Program-made: the position numbers and the translations under genes | Shown here: positions 52,770 to 63,050 of the stretch, in pieces | How positions within the stretch are numbered: the first letter of the stretch is position 1 | How the letters are laid out: each line of letters opens with the position of its first letter | Assembly (NCBI GenBank): GCA_951394405.1 | Contig: OX596336.1 | Location: 434,001-498,000, forward strand | Length of the DNA: 64,000 nt | From: Coprinellus micaceus | Taxonomy: Eukaryota; Basidiomycota; Agaricomycetes; Agaricales; Psathyrellaceae | Direction of reading: 5' to 3' | Notes under the pieces: generated by a model | Database searches by the model: none | What the model saw: the letters and a program-made list of their open reading frames with translations, nothing else | Told to the model about the DNA's origin: nothing

Positions 52770-52784
52770 GGCTTAAAGCCTCGG
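52770..52784 (-). repeat. Inverted repeat, right end of the 34.4-kb insert
   Basis: GGCTTAAAGCCTCGG on the plus strand, the perfect reverse complement of 18409-18423. It ends exactly at the AACT duplication (52785-52788). Confidence 0.75.
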
Positions 52785-53213
52785 AACTGCTATATGCGGT
52801 TTGGTGCGACGTTTTCGTTCAGGGCCTGGGGCCGGCGGTTGGTTGCTCTGAGTGTTCCCCGCACGGGTGCGTCCCGGGGGCGTCTGTGACTGCGCGCCAG
52901 GTGTTGGCTGCGCTTCGACCTCGGCTTCGTTATCAGCGGAGGGAGTCTGTTGTGAGGAGTCGTCCACAGGGGGAGTTGGTACAACTCCGGCCTGGGTCTC
53001 CTGTGTAGATGGGGCGTCCTGGGCACCCCGGCCATCTCCATACTCGTTCCCCATCGGCAGTTCATCGGGCACCTCGGTGACAGCCCGCCCGAGTTGCCCT
53101 CCCACGCCAACAGTGTTGGAGCGAGTATGGACTGCAGGAAGAGAAGATATAGGAGTGGTGGTTGCATCTACTGCTCGCCTTGCAACCAGGGTTGCGAGCA
53201 GGGGCCTATTCAA
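52785..53213 (-). CDS. LINE ORF2, N-terminal 143 residues
   Basis: Starts MNRPLLATLVARRAVDATTT and runs through a Pro/Glu/Thr-rich linker to ERKRRTKPHIAV, where the 34.4-kb insert interrupts it. Without the insert the next residues are ASLNIRGAG at 18375, the beginning of the APE endonuclease domain. Within the insert end the frame hits a stop after three further codons. Confidence 0.8.
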
Positions 53214-53547
53214 ACCGGGCTACCTCGGTGGGACTATGTCGGACACCCCTAGGGGGGAGTCCAACTTCGCCGGCATGCGGCCCGGCACGTCCAGGCCTAA
53301 ATAGGCCGCCGGGTTCGGCGCTTCGTCACGGCGCCCTTACCTAGAGCTAGGCAAGTTAGTGTGAGGCTTTCCCGTCCTCCTTGGAGTCGGTAAATGTGGG
53401 CCTCCCACTCGTTGGGTAGTCTAGGTGACTTACTAGACTGTCTCAGGTTGTAAACATGTAGAGGATGCGGCAGGCATATTTATATATTCTCTTTCGGGGC
53501 AGGTACCATAGGTGCAGTTACATGTAGCTCGCGTGTACGTTACGAGT

Positions 53548-54660
53548 TCAACGGCGTCCACCGCGGCGACCACGAGTGGCGCGGTTGCGAGAGCGGCGGT
53601 AGTCATCGGTGCTGCCCACCGTGGAGATGAAGTGCCCGCGCGAGGCGTTCGTGTTGGGTGTCATGCCACTGGTGGACGGAGCGAGCATGGCGGCGTTGGG
53701 GGGAGGGTCATTGACACTGCCGTTGTCGAAGAAACCAGGGACACTCTTGTACTCGCAAAGACCGGTGGGGTGGTCCCGGCCATGGCAGATCCCGCAGAGG
53801 TAGTCAGTACGCTTGGCGCGGCCTGCGCCTTCCATCCTCTGGTAGTTGAGGTTCTTCATCTGCTTGGCGAACTGCATGGCGTATTCGGTAACGGTGGTGA
53901 AGTGGGGGGAGATGTAGACCCTCCAGACGACTGTCTCCTCCCCGCGTTCCGTGACTTTGAGGGATTTGACCCGGAGTCGCCTGGCAATGTGGGTGAGCAT
54001 GGAGTGGAGGGGTATGTTGTTGTCGATGTTGTCTCGGCGACCAGGCACCATCGCGAGCCACGCGCTGATCTCGGTGGAGTTGACGAGCGCAGAGACGATG
54101 GTGGCCAGTACTTTGGCCTCGTCCTCCTCAGTGGGGTCTAGCATGTAGCCAGTTAGGGTCATGATGAACTCCGGGGGGGCGAAGATTCGGGGGGCGACAG
54201 TGAAGGCGACGGCGGGGGTAGGCCACATTCCTCGGTCTGTGAGGACCTGGAGCTGTTCGGTAGGGGCCACAAGGAGGAAGGGGACCGGGGTGGTGGCTCC
54301 GACTCTATCTCCCATGTCGGGGACATAGAGCTGGATGGGGCAGCCCGCAGGGAGGAATCCTCGGATGGTGGCGACAAGGAGCTGGTAGAACGCCGGAGTG
54401 GACCAGGTAGAGCGCTTACGAGCATCGACGTTTGCTGGAATGACGAAAGCCGCATCGGCTGTAATAGTGTCCCAGAGCTGCTGGCACGCTGGGGTGAGGC
54501 CCGAGCGGAGCAGGGCGACCGTGAGGCCGTGGATGATCGGGAAGCCTCCTGGAGGGACCTGGGTGAGTTGGGTGTTGTCGATCCTCATCCCATTGACGGT
54601 CGAGTATGTCAGGAGTAAAGCATCCCCCTGCGGGGAGATCTGGGTCTCATTGGAAGCCAT
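53548..54660 (-). CDS. LINE ORF1 (gag-like RNA-binding protein)
   Basis: 370 residues, intact. The last third carries one CCHC zinc knuckle, CGICHGRDHPTGLC (Cys-x2-Cys-x4-His-x4-Cys), and the C-terminus is Arg/Gly-rich (RNRATRGRRGGRR). The N-terminal two thirds form a globular region (VPPGGFPIIHGLTVALLRSG, AWLAMVPGRRDNIDNNIPLH). Proteins of this type coat LINE RNA and accompany ORF2 to the target. It lies directly upstream of the ORF2 start, as expected for an element of this type. Confidence 0.82.
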   Translation of the reverse strand: MASNETQISPQGDALLLTYSTVNGMRIDNTQLTQVPPGGFPIIHGLTVALLRSGLTPACQQLWDTITADAAFVIPANVDARKRSTWSTPAFYQLLVATIRGFLPAGCPIQLYVPDMGDRVGATTPVPFLLVAPTEQLQVLTDRGMWPTPAVAFTVAPRIFAPPEFIMTLTGYMLDPTEEDEAKVLATIVSALVNSTEISAWLAMVPGRRDNIDNNIPLHSMLTHIARRLRVKSLKVTERGEETVVWRVYISPHFTTVTEYAMQFAKQMKNLNYQRMEGAGRAKRTDYLCGICHGRDHPTGLCEYKSVPGFFDNGSVNDPPPNAAMLAPSTSGMTPNTNASRGHFISTVGSTDDYRRSRNRATRGRRGGRR

Positions 54661-55373
54661 CGTCTTGCGCCGACATCAGTATCTCAGCTGGGCGTCGTAG
54701 TGGGCGATACTCACTGAGGCCAGGGGAGGTGTCTCGAACTGTGTAGCCTTGCGGCGTGGCGAGCCGTCGGGGGAGGTCTCGGGGCCGGGGCGCTTTCTCT
54801 TGGCCGACGATGGTGTCGACGGTGAATCCAGCGTGGGGAGAGGGGGTTTGGGGGCAGACAGGGACATACTCGCTCTTAGTTCGTCCTTTTTATGGGGGTC
54901 CTCCCCCAGAAAATTTCGTCGTCGTCGTGTGGTCATGCTGTTCAACCCCGACGGCCGAGGGTCTCCAGTCATCGCCATTTGTGTTGCGCGTCCTCCGGTT
55001 GGTTGTTCCACCAAGGGGTGGGTTTCTCCATCGTATTCCATAGGCTTCCATGGTGGACTCTCTGTTTTCCCTTCGCTTAGCGACGTGTGTGCCTAGTCAG
55101 CTCGGCCTTCTGAGCCCGCCCGTGTTTGCGGTGACGTGTCCTTCTAGGTTCGAGGAGTCCTTTCGCAGTTGGAGGTCCTCCCTGCGCAGGGGGTGCGGGG
55201 GATGGTCACAGGGTACGGTGCGACGTATTTGGTGGGGGGCGACGACAATGCAATCACTCGGTTTGCGCGTCCTGCCCAGCATAGGCCTGGGAGAGTGACG
55301 GCTGGGTGACCGAGTCCCCGTTTCCTCGTGGGAAAACACCCTGAACATGGTGGTTCAGGTCTAAGGGGCCACC

Positions 55374-55387
55374 GGCCCTGGTTTTCC
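55374..55387. repeat. LINE target-site duplication, right copy
   Basis: GGCCCTGGTTTTCC, identical to 13082-13095. On the minus strand it begins with the G of the copy-2 intron acceptor AG, followed by GAAAACCAGG, the first codons of the next exon. Confidence 0.9.
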
Positions 55388-55455
55388 TGAATCGGCGTAA
55401 CCAAGTGGTAAGCGGTTGGGAGAATGGTCGTTTTCGTAGAAGGGAGTAAGCTCAC

Positions 55456-56104
55456 GGCCATGGCACCGGAGGTTTTCGTCCGCTTGACCGCTACATTCGT
55501 ATCTTCCATGACGTCTTCCTTCCGCTTCCCAGACAACGAGGGTATCGATGCGTAAGGTTTCTTGATCCCCTGTATACGCGGAGGTAACAAAAATGAGTCA
55601 ACGAAGATTATCGAGAATGTATACCTTCGAAGCTGTATCCCTCTCCGACCCGTCAGGCGCGCGAGGAACTATTTCGACAGAAGGGGGTCCTTCTTTAGGC
55701 TGTAGTGACAGCCCAATTGGTGGTGCAAGAGCTGATATCGAAGCCCTTGCCTCATCGGTGACAATCGCAGATGTAGCCTGGCAATTGTGAAGCATGAGGT
55801 GTGAGCAATTGCAATCATTTAGTGTCGAGTAGGAACAAGGGCGTACTGGAATGTCACTGTCCTCGGGCGGTGTTTTCGTCGCCATCTTAACCGAGCGCAG
55901 CCTTTCGGCCAGCTTTGCTTCTCGCGAGACCGATCCTTGGAGTTCAGCCTTCAGATTCGAAACTTCGCTCTTTAGTTCCTCATTATGTGCTCGAAGATAT
56001 CGCTTATCATGTTTCAAGTCATCCAGGTCATCCTCCTTGGCCTTCAGTTGTTGCTGCATATCCGCGATAGTTCGGCGAAGGGCAGGAATATCGCCTGCAC
56101 TCAT
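55456..56104 (-). pseudogene. DUF6697-like copy 2, 5' coiled-coil part cut off by the LINE
   Basis: Exons 56104-55847, 55777-55625 and 55569-55456, all phase 0. Exon 1 is a coiled coil (MSAGDIPALRRTIADMQQQL onwards, with KDERYLR-like heptads). Exon 2 reads ATSAIVTDEARASISALAPP. Exon 3 reads GIKKPYASIPSLSGKRKEDV and ends KTSGAMA, with a GTGAGC donor. The matching acceptor and first 13 exon bases survive at 55374-55388, after which the LINE begins. The rest of the gene is at 13094-11984, giving 506 residues when joined. Confidence 0.82.
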
Positions 56105-56963
56105 GTGGAAGGTACGTGCAAGATCGCGGTGGGAGGACGTGGAGAAGTAGACTGGGAACGATTCAGGGCCGCCATTTGAACAGTCCCCGCCCCATGACGA
56201 TCCGGACGTTATGACTGCGCCTGCTGGGCTAGCTCCTCTCGTCCACGATCCAAGGCCCTCACTGACTCATGCAGATTCGGAGACTCCACATGGTATCCCC
56301 TAGATCAACTTGAGACATTCATATGCCCGCTGTACAAGATGAGCAACCGTATAATATGCATAGAACGGCTTGGGAACTCACCTGACAGGGCCATTCTCGT
56401 CCTCTCCCCCAACATCCCGCTATCTTCCCACATGTTCCGGGGCGCTCTCGACTCGCCAAATGCTGGTGACGTCGTACCTCAATGTCTTAGGCGCGTCGAA
56501 TGTGCATTTCGCCTGAATCGCCAGCACACTCGCCGGCACTCTGAGCCTTGCGCACCGTGTTAACCGTTCGATCGAGTTCGCTGTTTGGATTGGTCTAACA
56601 TTGATTTACCAGATCGTAAGGGAGCCAGAAGATCACCTGCGTACTTGGAACCTGAGTTGTGTTGCGAAGGATGAAACATGGGCTAACGCTGGAGAACTTC
56701 GAGAGACGAGGGAACCACGGCGACGGGATTTGCGCTCTGCAGCTGGGTTCCAAAAACGGGCGGCATATGCCGAGTACAGTCGCGGGCAACGAATGAGCAT
56801 ACGGGAAGTATCAAAAAGAGCTCATTAGTGACTAGTGAAGACTGTCGTTCTAATATATAGTACGTAGAAAGTGGGGAAGTGGCGCGAGAACTGAGCCAGG
56901 ATGACGAGAAAAAAGTAATCGAACTTAGCTGTCCAGGGCAGAATGATGAAGCAATTGAAGGAG
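56105..56963. other. Spacer between array copies 2 and 3
   Basis: About 860 bp. The half nearest 56105 should contain the promoter of copy 2. No independent gene is supported. Confidence 0.4.
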
Positions 56964-58791
56964 TCAACGGGCCGCTGCATCCCGCAGAAAGTGAACTTCG
57001 CCATACTCCTCGTCGTCGTCCTCACCGGACTCTGAGCTCAACATTGTGCCCAGCCCATGAGAAGATAACTCGGGCTCGGCCCTCTTGATTTCGAGGGCAT
57101 GGACAAGACTCCACGCACTTGAGGAGAGTGACGTCGATTTCCTGAGGGGCGAATCAACTTTGGATCGAGAAGACTTGTAGCAAGGGCGCGCTTCTCGAAC
57201 ACTCACCTCGTCACCTCGCGAGTAAGCTGAAATCACATCCTCTATGCTGATACCAATGCCGCGCCCTTTCTTAATGGCATTCATCTCGTCCCTGATCAAG
57301 GTGTTGTCGACGCGCTGAGAGCAAGTCGGTATGGTCGTTTGCTTCCGGAGTGCAATACGTGCGCGAGCGACAACGTAGCAATCGTGCTTCGTATCTTTAA
57401 TGATGATTGATGCCCAATCCCGCTTAACCTATTGATGACGGAGTGAGAATCCTAGTGGATAGGCAAATGTTGACCGATACTCGCCGCTTCTTTCTGACCA
57501 CGGAAGACTCCCGGAGTCATCTTCTCTCCTTGGGTGGCTGTATACTCCCCGAGGTACTGCCACAGGGCAAGTACTCCATTCAAATGGCGCCTGAAAATGG
57601 AGACACGGCTCCCAGTGAGGTCGTGATAACGATTCCCGACGATCACTCCATTGTCTCCGGGGAACATGGGCATTGCTGGATTGTGTTCGTACGGGGGGAA
57701 GATAATTTCACGAGAGCCACCAGATGGATCCTTGTTGGCGTTGGTACGTTGTATGTGACCCGCTTGGGTACCTCCAAGCACCTCTCCAAGGAAGAGACGG
57801 GTGTGATGCACCTGACTTGCCTCTGGCTGGATGAGGAACTGAGGATAGAACTTAAGGAATGCTGTGACGGTAGCGGTGAGGAGGGATAACGCATTGCCAT
57901 CATGAATTGGCAGGGCTCGCCGCTGAGTTTGCTTCATCCTAGCGGACGTAGGTCCAGAACTGTTGTTGGCGGATAAGCGGGGCTGTTCCGCCTTTGAAAA
58001 TTCGTTAAATTACGGATTGAACAGGGAACAGCGACTGACAGGGCTCACCATATATATACCCAGGGGCTTGGTCCTCTTCGGGGCTGAGGATGCCTTACTC
58101 CCACCCAACTTCGTTTTTTTGCGGCTTTCACCAGAGTTTTGCACGAGAGAGGACTCCTATTATATCCGCGCCCAACGGCAGCGTTATCAGCTCGGTGTAG
58201 CACACCCCGAAAGTCCAGCACTCACTACGATCATGGCATCCGAGCTCAGGTCGTGGCTGTCCTGCACAACGTTGAAGCCACAGTCAACGATCTCGTGTGA
58301 CAGACGTTCTCGCTTGAGCTGCCATGATACGTTAGGGATCGCAGTAGAGGTTATAAGGGGGGCTCCAAAACATACCTGGCGAGTACGTGTAGCACCACTC
58401 GGGGGCTGAATTGTGCCAAGGGTCAACTCGGCGTCGTCAACCTATTGAAGCGGACCTCCGGTTAATTCATGACCATGCAGCAGAGCGCCTTTCTAACCTC
58501 TTCGGTGACGGCCCTACGCTTTCCCCTCTTCAACGTCGATGCAGACTCTTCGGTGGGTGAAGAGTCCGAAGGCTGAGATGGTTGGGTGTGAGCCAGCGCC
58601 AGCTGAAGCCGCTCCTCAAGCTCTGCTACTTGTCGTTCTAATTCCCCGCTACGCTGCGAGAGGTGCCGCTTCTCTGTCTTCGACTCTTGGTTATTCTCGC
58701 GCAGGTACCGCTTATCTTGGAGGGCCTCCTCTAGGTCTTTCCGAAGATTGGCGACGATCCTGTGAGGTGCGGCTAGCTCGTCGAGGCTCAT
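56964..58791 (-). CDS. Coiled-coil plus DUF6697-like protein, array copy 3 (possible frameshift in the last exon)
   Basis: First exon 58791-58498 is a coiled coil (MSLDELAAPHRIVANLRKDL, then GELERQVAELEERLQLALAH). Short phase-0 exons follow at 58441-58376 (VDDAELTLGTIQPPSGA) and 58318-58226 (LKRERLSHEIVDCGFNVVQD). The domain exon, starting at or before 57937, has FLKFYPQFL, NANKDPSGG, HNPAMPMFPGDNGVIVGNR and WQYLGEYTAT...FRGQKEAA. The next exon has VARARIALRKQTTIP and a final SRGDE. In the last exon EIDVTLLKCVES matches the family but then loses frame by one base before LVHALEIKR, so the C-terminus is probably shifted. The join between 58226 and the domain exon is not resolved. Confidence 0.6.
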
Positions 58792-60109
58792 GGCGAAGAT
58801 AATGAAGAATTAGCTAGAAGGTGGAGTTGAAGTTGAAGTTGAAGCTGGGGAACGAAACGTGGAAGAATATCCAAGTTTTTGTACCTATTCATGGCGTAGA
58901 GATAACGAAGGAAGGTCAATTTGGGATTAACGTCGGGGACGTTAAGGAAAGTTGAGGAGTATTGGCTTTAGGCGTTGCCTGGCAAGCCGCCTTTTTGATG
59001 AGTAGAGTTACGGTGCTCAGCTTCCATATCGGAGCTAAACATGGGGCGAACGTCTGAAACTGGGAAAAGCGAAGTCGAACGGGAAGATTTCGCCGGGTTG
59101 CCGCGGGTAGTTCCCAAAGCGATGAGTTCGCCTCGGTCTTGGTGGACGGCTTCCTCCCCTATGCAAACCTAAGGTTAACTGGAATAGGGTCGGGATAAAG
59201 TAAAATCTCGCGGATGGAACTTCGGGGAGATTTTAGCATCTCAACCAAACTTCGATTTTATTTATCTCCGCGCACCTTGTCCCATGACTGAGCGAAGCCG
59301 AAGCTTCCAACCTAAATGCCTCCTCCTTGCATCGTGGAGGAGGGTTGAGAACACCATGGTATCCATCCGGCGCACCTGTAACCGGTCCTAAGTATAAAAT
59401 TTCACGTTATGGGAGTCGGGACTTGGAGTGGTTGCACTCACCCTGGATACCAGTTCACGCCGCCATATCGCATCCCAGGCAACGGATAGTACTCATCACT
59501 GGGTGACATGGTCTCACTTGCCTCCTTCAAGGATTTCATGTCCCTCAAATCCACAACTTGGAGCTCCAGAAGGTGAGAGGTTACTATTCGATCCCTTGAG
59601 CGAGAAACCCGTCGATAAATGGGACACTGTTGACTGCATGGTGGTTCGAGGAAGAGATTGAAGTGATGGTCAATGCTCGGCATTGGCCGCCGCGATCATG
59701 GCTGAGCTTGAAATTGAGTGGCACGAGCCGGAAGATGCCATCAGGTGCCTCGAAATTTGAAATTTGAGGCGATTTCGACACCATCGTACTCATCTCCATC
59801 GTCCCTCCACAATCTCAAGTCCCCTCTCCGCCATTTGGCGCAAATTATGTACAGGTATGGATGCAAGTGGATAGGTACACGTGTTCGAGATCGCATATAT
59901 GCATGGAAACTAACTGTTGTAGGTAGGGATTCAAGGATAGGCTAGCTGACCTTCAAGTTCGTGTCCCTCGTCCGAGGCGGGCGACAAATAGTCACCCCCC
60001 TCGAGGGTTGCACCTTCGTCATGTCCTTCTTCTTTCTGCATTCCGGGACCAATTTGTGTGGCAAAGCCGACACTGACGCTGGATGGCCCTGGGTTGAGAT
60101 GAGCTGTAG
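58792..60109. other. Intergenic region between array copies 3 and 4
   Basis: About 1.3 kb containing presumed promoter sequence of copy 3 and 3' DNA of copy 4. Short open stretches are not supported by motifs or splice signals. Confidence 0.4.
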
Positions 60110-62113
60110 CTACGTCTTGGTCGACGTCCCACCTTTCTTGATCGTAGTTGCAGACTTCCTCTTGGATCTCCTCCTCGACCCCTGGTATGCCGTAAACTTC
60201 GTTTTAATGTCGTCGGCTAGGGTCGTGTCGTATGACAGGAATCGAAGTCGGGCCACTGGGACTACCTAAGTATTCTCGATTAATATCTCTCCTTCCTCCA
60301 GAGTCCATCCGAGCTTCCAGGCCAAACATACCTCTTCCCCTCTCTCGAATTCTTCGACTATGTCTCTGTGCTCCACCGGGTGCCCATCCCCTACCTTGCT
60401 CCGCTCCAGCTCCTGCCTGACCATCTCCGTTTCCAATGCTAAGGTATCCTGCGGCAGGAGACCTGCCTTCCTCAAGGCAATGTGTGCCCTCTGCGACGCT
60501 TGCGAATCTCCGATGCTACGCTTCTCACCCAACACTTCGGCTGCCCAATTATCCTTTACCTTCAATCCCAATAACGTCAGCGTACATCCTTGCGAAACTC
60601 TCGTTACCACTCACCGTCTCCGGTTGCCCTCGGAACACTTCCGCGCTCATTCCTTCCCCCCTCTCTCAGACATACTCCCCGATATAGACCTTGGAAGTAC
60701 CTAACGCCCCGAAGAGACTGATCCACGGCCTTGTCGCAGTGATTTCCAATCACCACGCCGCTTTCCCCAGGAACGAGGGGCACCTGGGGGTTCAAGTCCG
60801 GCCTAGGAAAGGCGAAGGCACGGGTCGAATTCCCCGATGGGTTCTGCTCTGCTTTGACATACTGGATGCTGTGGTAGTGGCTGCCACCGTACTCATGGCA
60901 TAGGAACTCGCGTGAGACAGCCGAAGCGCTCACTTGGAACGTGTTTACTACGCTCGGTATGCCCTCGAGACGCGACGCGAGGTCGTGGCCTGGTAGGAAA
61001 AATGCCTCGCCAAACTTGGTGACTACAGTAGGACGGCCCTGCTCCGGTTGTTGAACCGCTACCGTGGTCTTCGATTCCACCTCGCTGGCACTAGATACTC
61101 GAGCGGGCTACCCAGTTTGAAGCCAGCTTCAGCCACGGTATGCAGGTGGGCCAGGTTGTGGGACTCACCACTCTGATCGTACCAGCCTTCCGCGGTCCCC
61201 TCGTTTGCGAGGGGGCTCGATCTGGGCCGTGTTTACCTCGAGATCATCTGCCTTCCTCTGCGTAGATGTCGGAAAACTCCGACCCTGGCGTTCCAACGGT
61301 CCAGCTATTGGACCCCATTGGCATGCCGTTGGTCCATGGCCAGTGCTGTTGCATGCCTGCCAAAGCTTAATTGGCGGGCGTTGTCGATGTGCTAGACCTC
61401 CATTCCAACGGGGATACCAATGGTTCTGGAACTTGGTCCAACGGCTTCTTGACTGGAAGCCATTGAAGTCCATTGGACCAAGGTCTAACGCCACTACGGG
61501 AATTTCCGACAGATGATGTTCATCGGAGCATTGGTCAGCGTAATCAACAATTGAGAGTTCCAAAAACTCGCCTTTTCATGGCTCAGTTGGGGATGCTGCA
61601 TGCTTTGGCCAGGTTGCTCGAACCGAAGAAGTTTTTCGTCTGGGGTCCCGGCGTCATTCATGGACTTGACGTCCCTTGGACAATCGATGGCCGTCACCCC
61701 GATACCAGCAGTCGACACTTTATCTAGGGAAAGGTCATAGGTCGCGTCGGGCTCTTGTGAACTTCGGAGAGTTGTCGTCCGTCTGGTGAAGGATTTTGAA
61801 TGTTGAGCAACGGCAAGCAGAGCCTAAACTCACCTGCGTCGAGCACGACGAACGAGCCACCGCATTCCTCTCCTTAAGCCCCTTATTCTCACCCCTCAGC
61901 TCCTCGTTCTGCGCTGCCACTAGTTGAAGCTCGTTGAGCCTCAACATTTCGGACATCGCCATCTGCAGTTCATCCTTCTGTCTCGCGACATCTGCCTTGA
62001 GCCCATCCTTGTCAGCACGGAAGTCCTCTTTGTCACACTTGAGTTCTTTGATCTGACTCTGGAGATCGGCGATTGTCACTTAGAAGACTGCTCTCGTGTC
62101 TTCGGTGGTCATC
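60110..62113 (-). pseudogene. DUF6697-like array copy 4, decayed
   Basis: All family blocks are recognisable. The coiled coil reads TIADLQSQIKELKCDKEDFR and a linker has RKADDLEVNTAQIEPPRKRG. The domain reads CHEYGGSHYHSIQYVKAEQN, LNPQVPLVPGESGVVIGNH, then a frame change into SLFGALGTSKVYIGEYV. A TGA follows, then MSAEVFRGQPET, the exon RAHIALRKAGLLPQDTLALE, and LRFLSYDTTLADDIKTKF. Three lesions are visible: the only upstream ATG (62113) meets a TAA ten codons later, there is a one-base shift inside the domain, and the TGA interrupts the GEY...FRGQ block. Confidence 0.7.
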
Positions 62114-62687
62114 TCAGTGGGCTAATGTCTAGCGAGGTGGGCTGTGGGTTGGGAAGTGGGCGAGGTGGGAAAACGTGATGAAAGATTTTTCGCCTTTCAA
62201 TTAGAATTGGTCTCCTTGTCACCGCCCGGTATCAAGCATGAGGTCTGGGGACCATCCTTGACGCGTACACGTAAAACTGGACCCTCCGAATACATTGAAT
62301 TCGAGCCCCAACTTGAATCACTTCTACATCCGTTCAAGGGCCGCGGATCGGAGCCCTCCTCTAGCGTTAGCACTACATTTAACCCTGAACTGCATGACGT
62401 ATGTAGCACATTCCAGCAAAGCCTCCCTTTACACACCCTGCTCCAGGCCTCTAAGGTTTCCGTGCGATTCTGAGAAGGCCTTATCACCCAGTCGTTCCAA
62501 TCGACCTTAGATATTTTGCTCCGATTTGAGTTCTCCGACCCGACAGTATTTTGGTCCGCCGATCTACGGCCTTGGCGTAGGTTTGGGGATGAACGCCGCA
62601 TCGTAAGTCGCTGTCATCAACTGAGCACCTGAAGGCCTTCCCACATTTCCTCTCTCAACGCCCACACCCCACCCATTCAATCTTAAG

Positions 62688-63050
62688 CATGAGTTTCAAC
62701 GACGAAATCGCCGCTCGCCGTACCCTTGCCATGCTTCAGTGAGACTTGGACGAGCTCAAACTTAAAATGGAGAAACAACGCTCGCTACAGCAAAGTCATA
62801 AAGTGCTAGTAGAGTCCATATCACTGTGTCTCACCGGGCCATTGGGGCTGCTGAGGAGCCCAGGAGTCGCGATCACCTAGCACTCACAGAAGAGGTTAGG
62901 ATTCGTGCCTCCTTGACAATCATATCTCATTTAAACCACTGCACCCCGTCTTAGACCAACACGCTCGTTGACCCCCCCAACTGGCTTACAAGACCCTCCC
63001 CCACCGGCAGCGATGCTGCTCCCCATGATGATGCACCAGGTGAGTGAGTC
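62688..63050 (+). pseudogene. Plus-strand remnant of a coiled-coil gene
   Basis: MSFNDEIAARRTLAMLQ, an in-frame TGA, then DLDELKLKMEKQRSLQQSHK resembles the first coiled-coil exon of the array genes but on the opposite strand. A following exon-like piece reads TNTLVDPPNWLTRPSPTGSD before a GTGAGT donor (about 63040). The TGA overlaps a possible GTGAGA donor, so splicing cannot be excluded. Weakly supported. Confidence 0.3.

Larger units (their letters stand above)
18380..52784. mobile_element. 34.4-kb cargo-bearing insertion (candidate giant transposon)
   Basis: A 34,405-bp block sits inside an otherwise continuous LINE ORF2. It is flanked by AACT duplications and has CCGAGGCTTTAAGCC at 18409-18423 and its reverse complement at 52770-52784, the latter ending exactly at the target duplication. 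Cargo: F-box/LRR genes, four F-box/nucleotidyltransferase-like genes, unknown multi-exon genes, a Helitron and two hAT elements. Without the hAT copies about 26.8 kb remain, and without the Helitron gene about 19 kb. I find no tyrosine recombinase, DDE transposase or KDZ-type transposase belonging to the block itself. The left end has 29 extra bases outside the inverted repeat. Insertion as a unit is strongly implied; the mechanism is inference. Confidence 0.8.
52785..55373 (-). mobile_element. LINE retrotransposon, 5' portion (5' UTR, ORF1, start of ORF2)
   Basis: Continuation of the LINE whose 3' part is at 13096-18379. On the minus strand the order is a 5' UTR of about 0.7 kb, ORF1 (54660-53548), a 330-bp spacer and the first 143 codons of ORF2 (53213-52785). 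The 5' UTR contains a short upstream frame (54867-54676, MSLSAPKPPLPTLDSPSTPS) with a possible GTGAGT donor just before ORF1. The 5' end is fixed by the target duplication at 55374-55387. Confidence 0.88.

Noticed and set aside
18380..52784. The block as a Starship-type element
   Set aside because: No tyrosine recombinase (DUF3435-type captain) gene is visible, and the inverted terminal repeats with a short duplication are not the usual captain-first layout.
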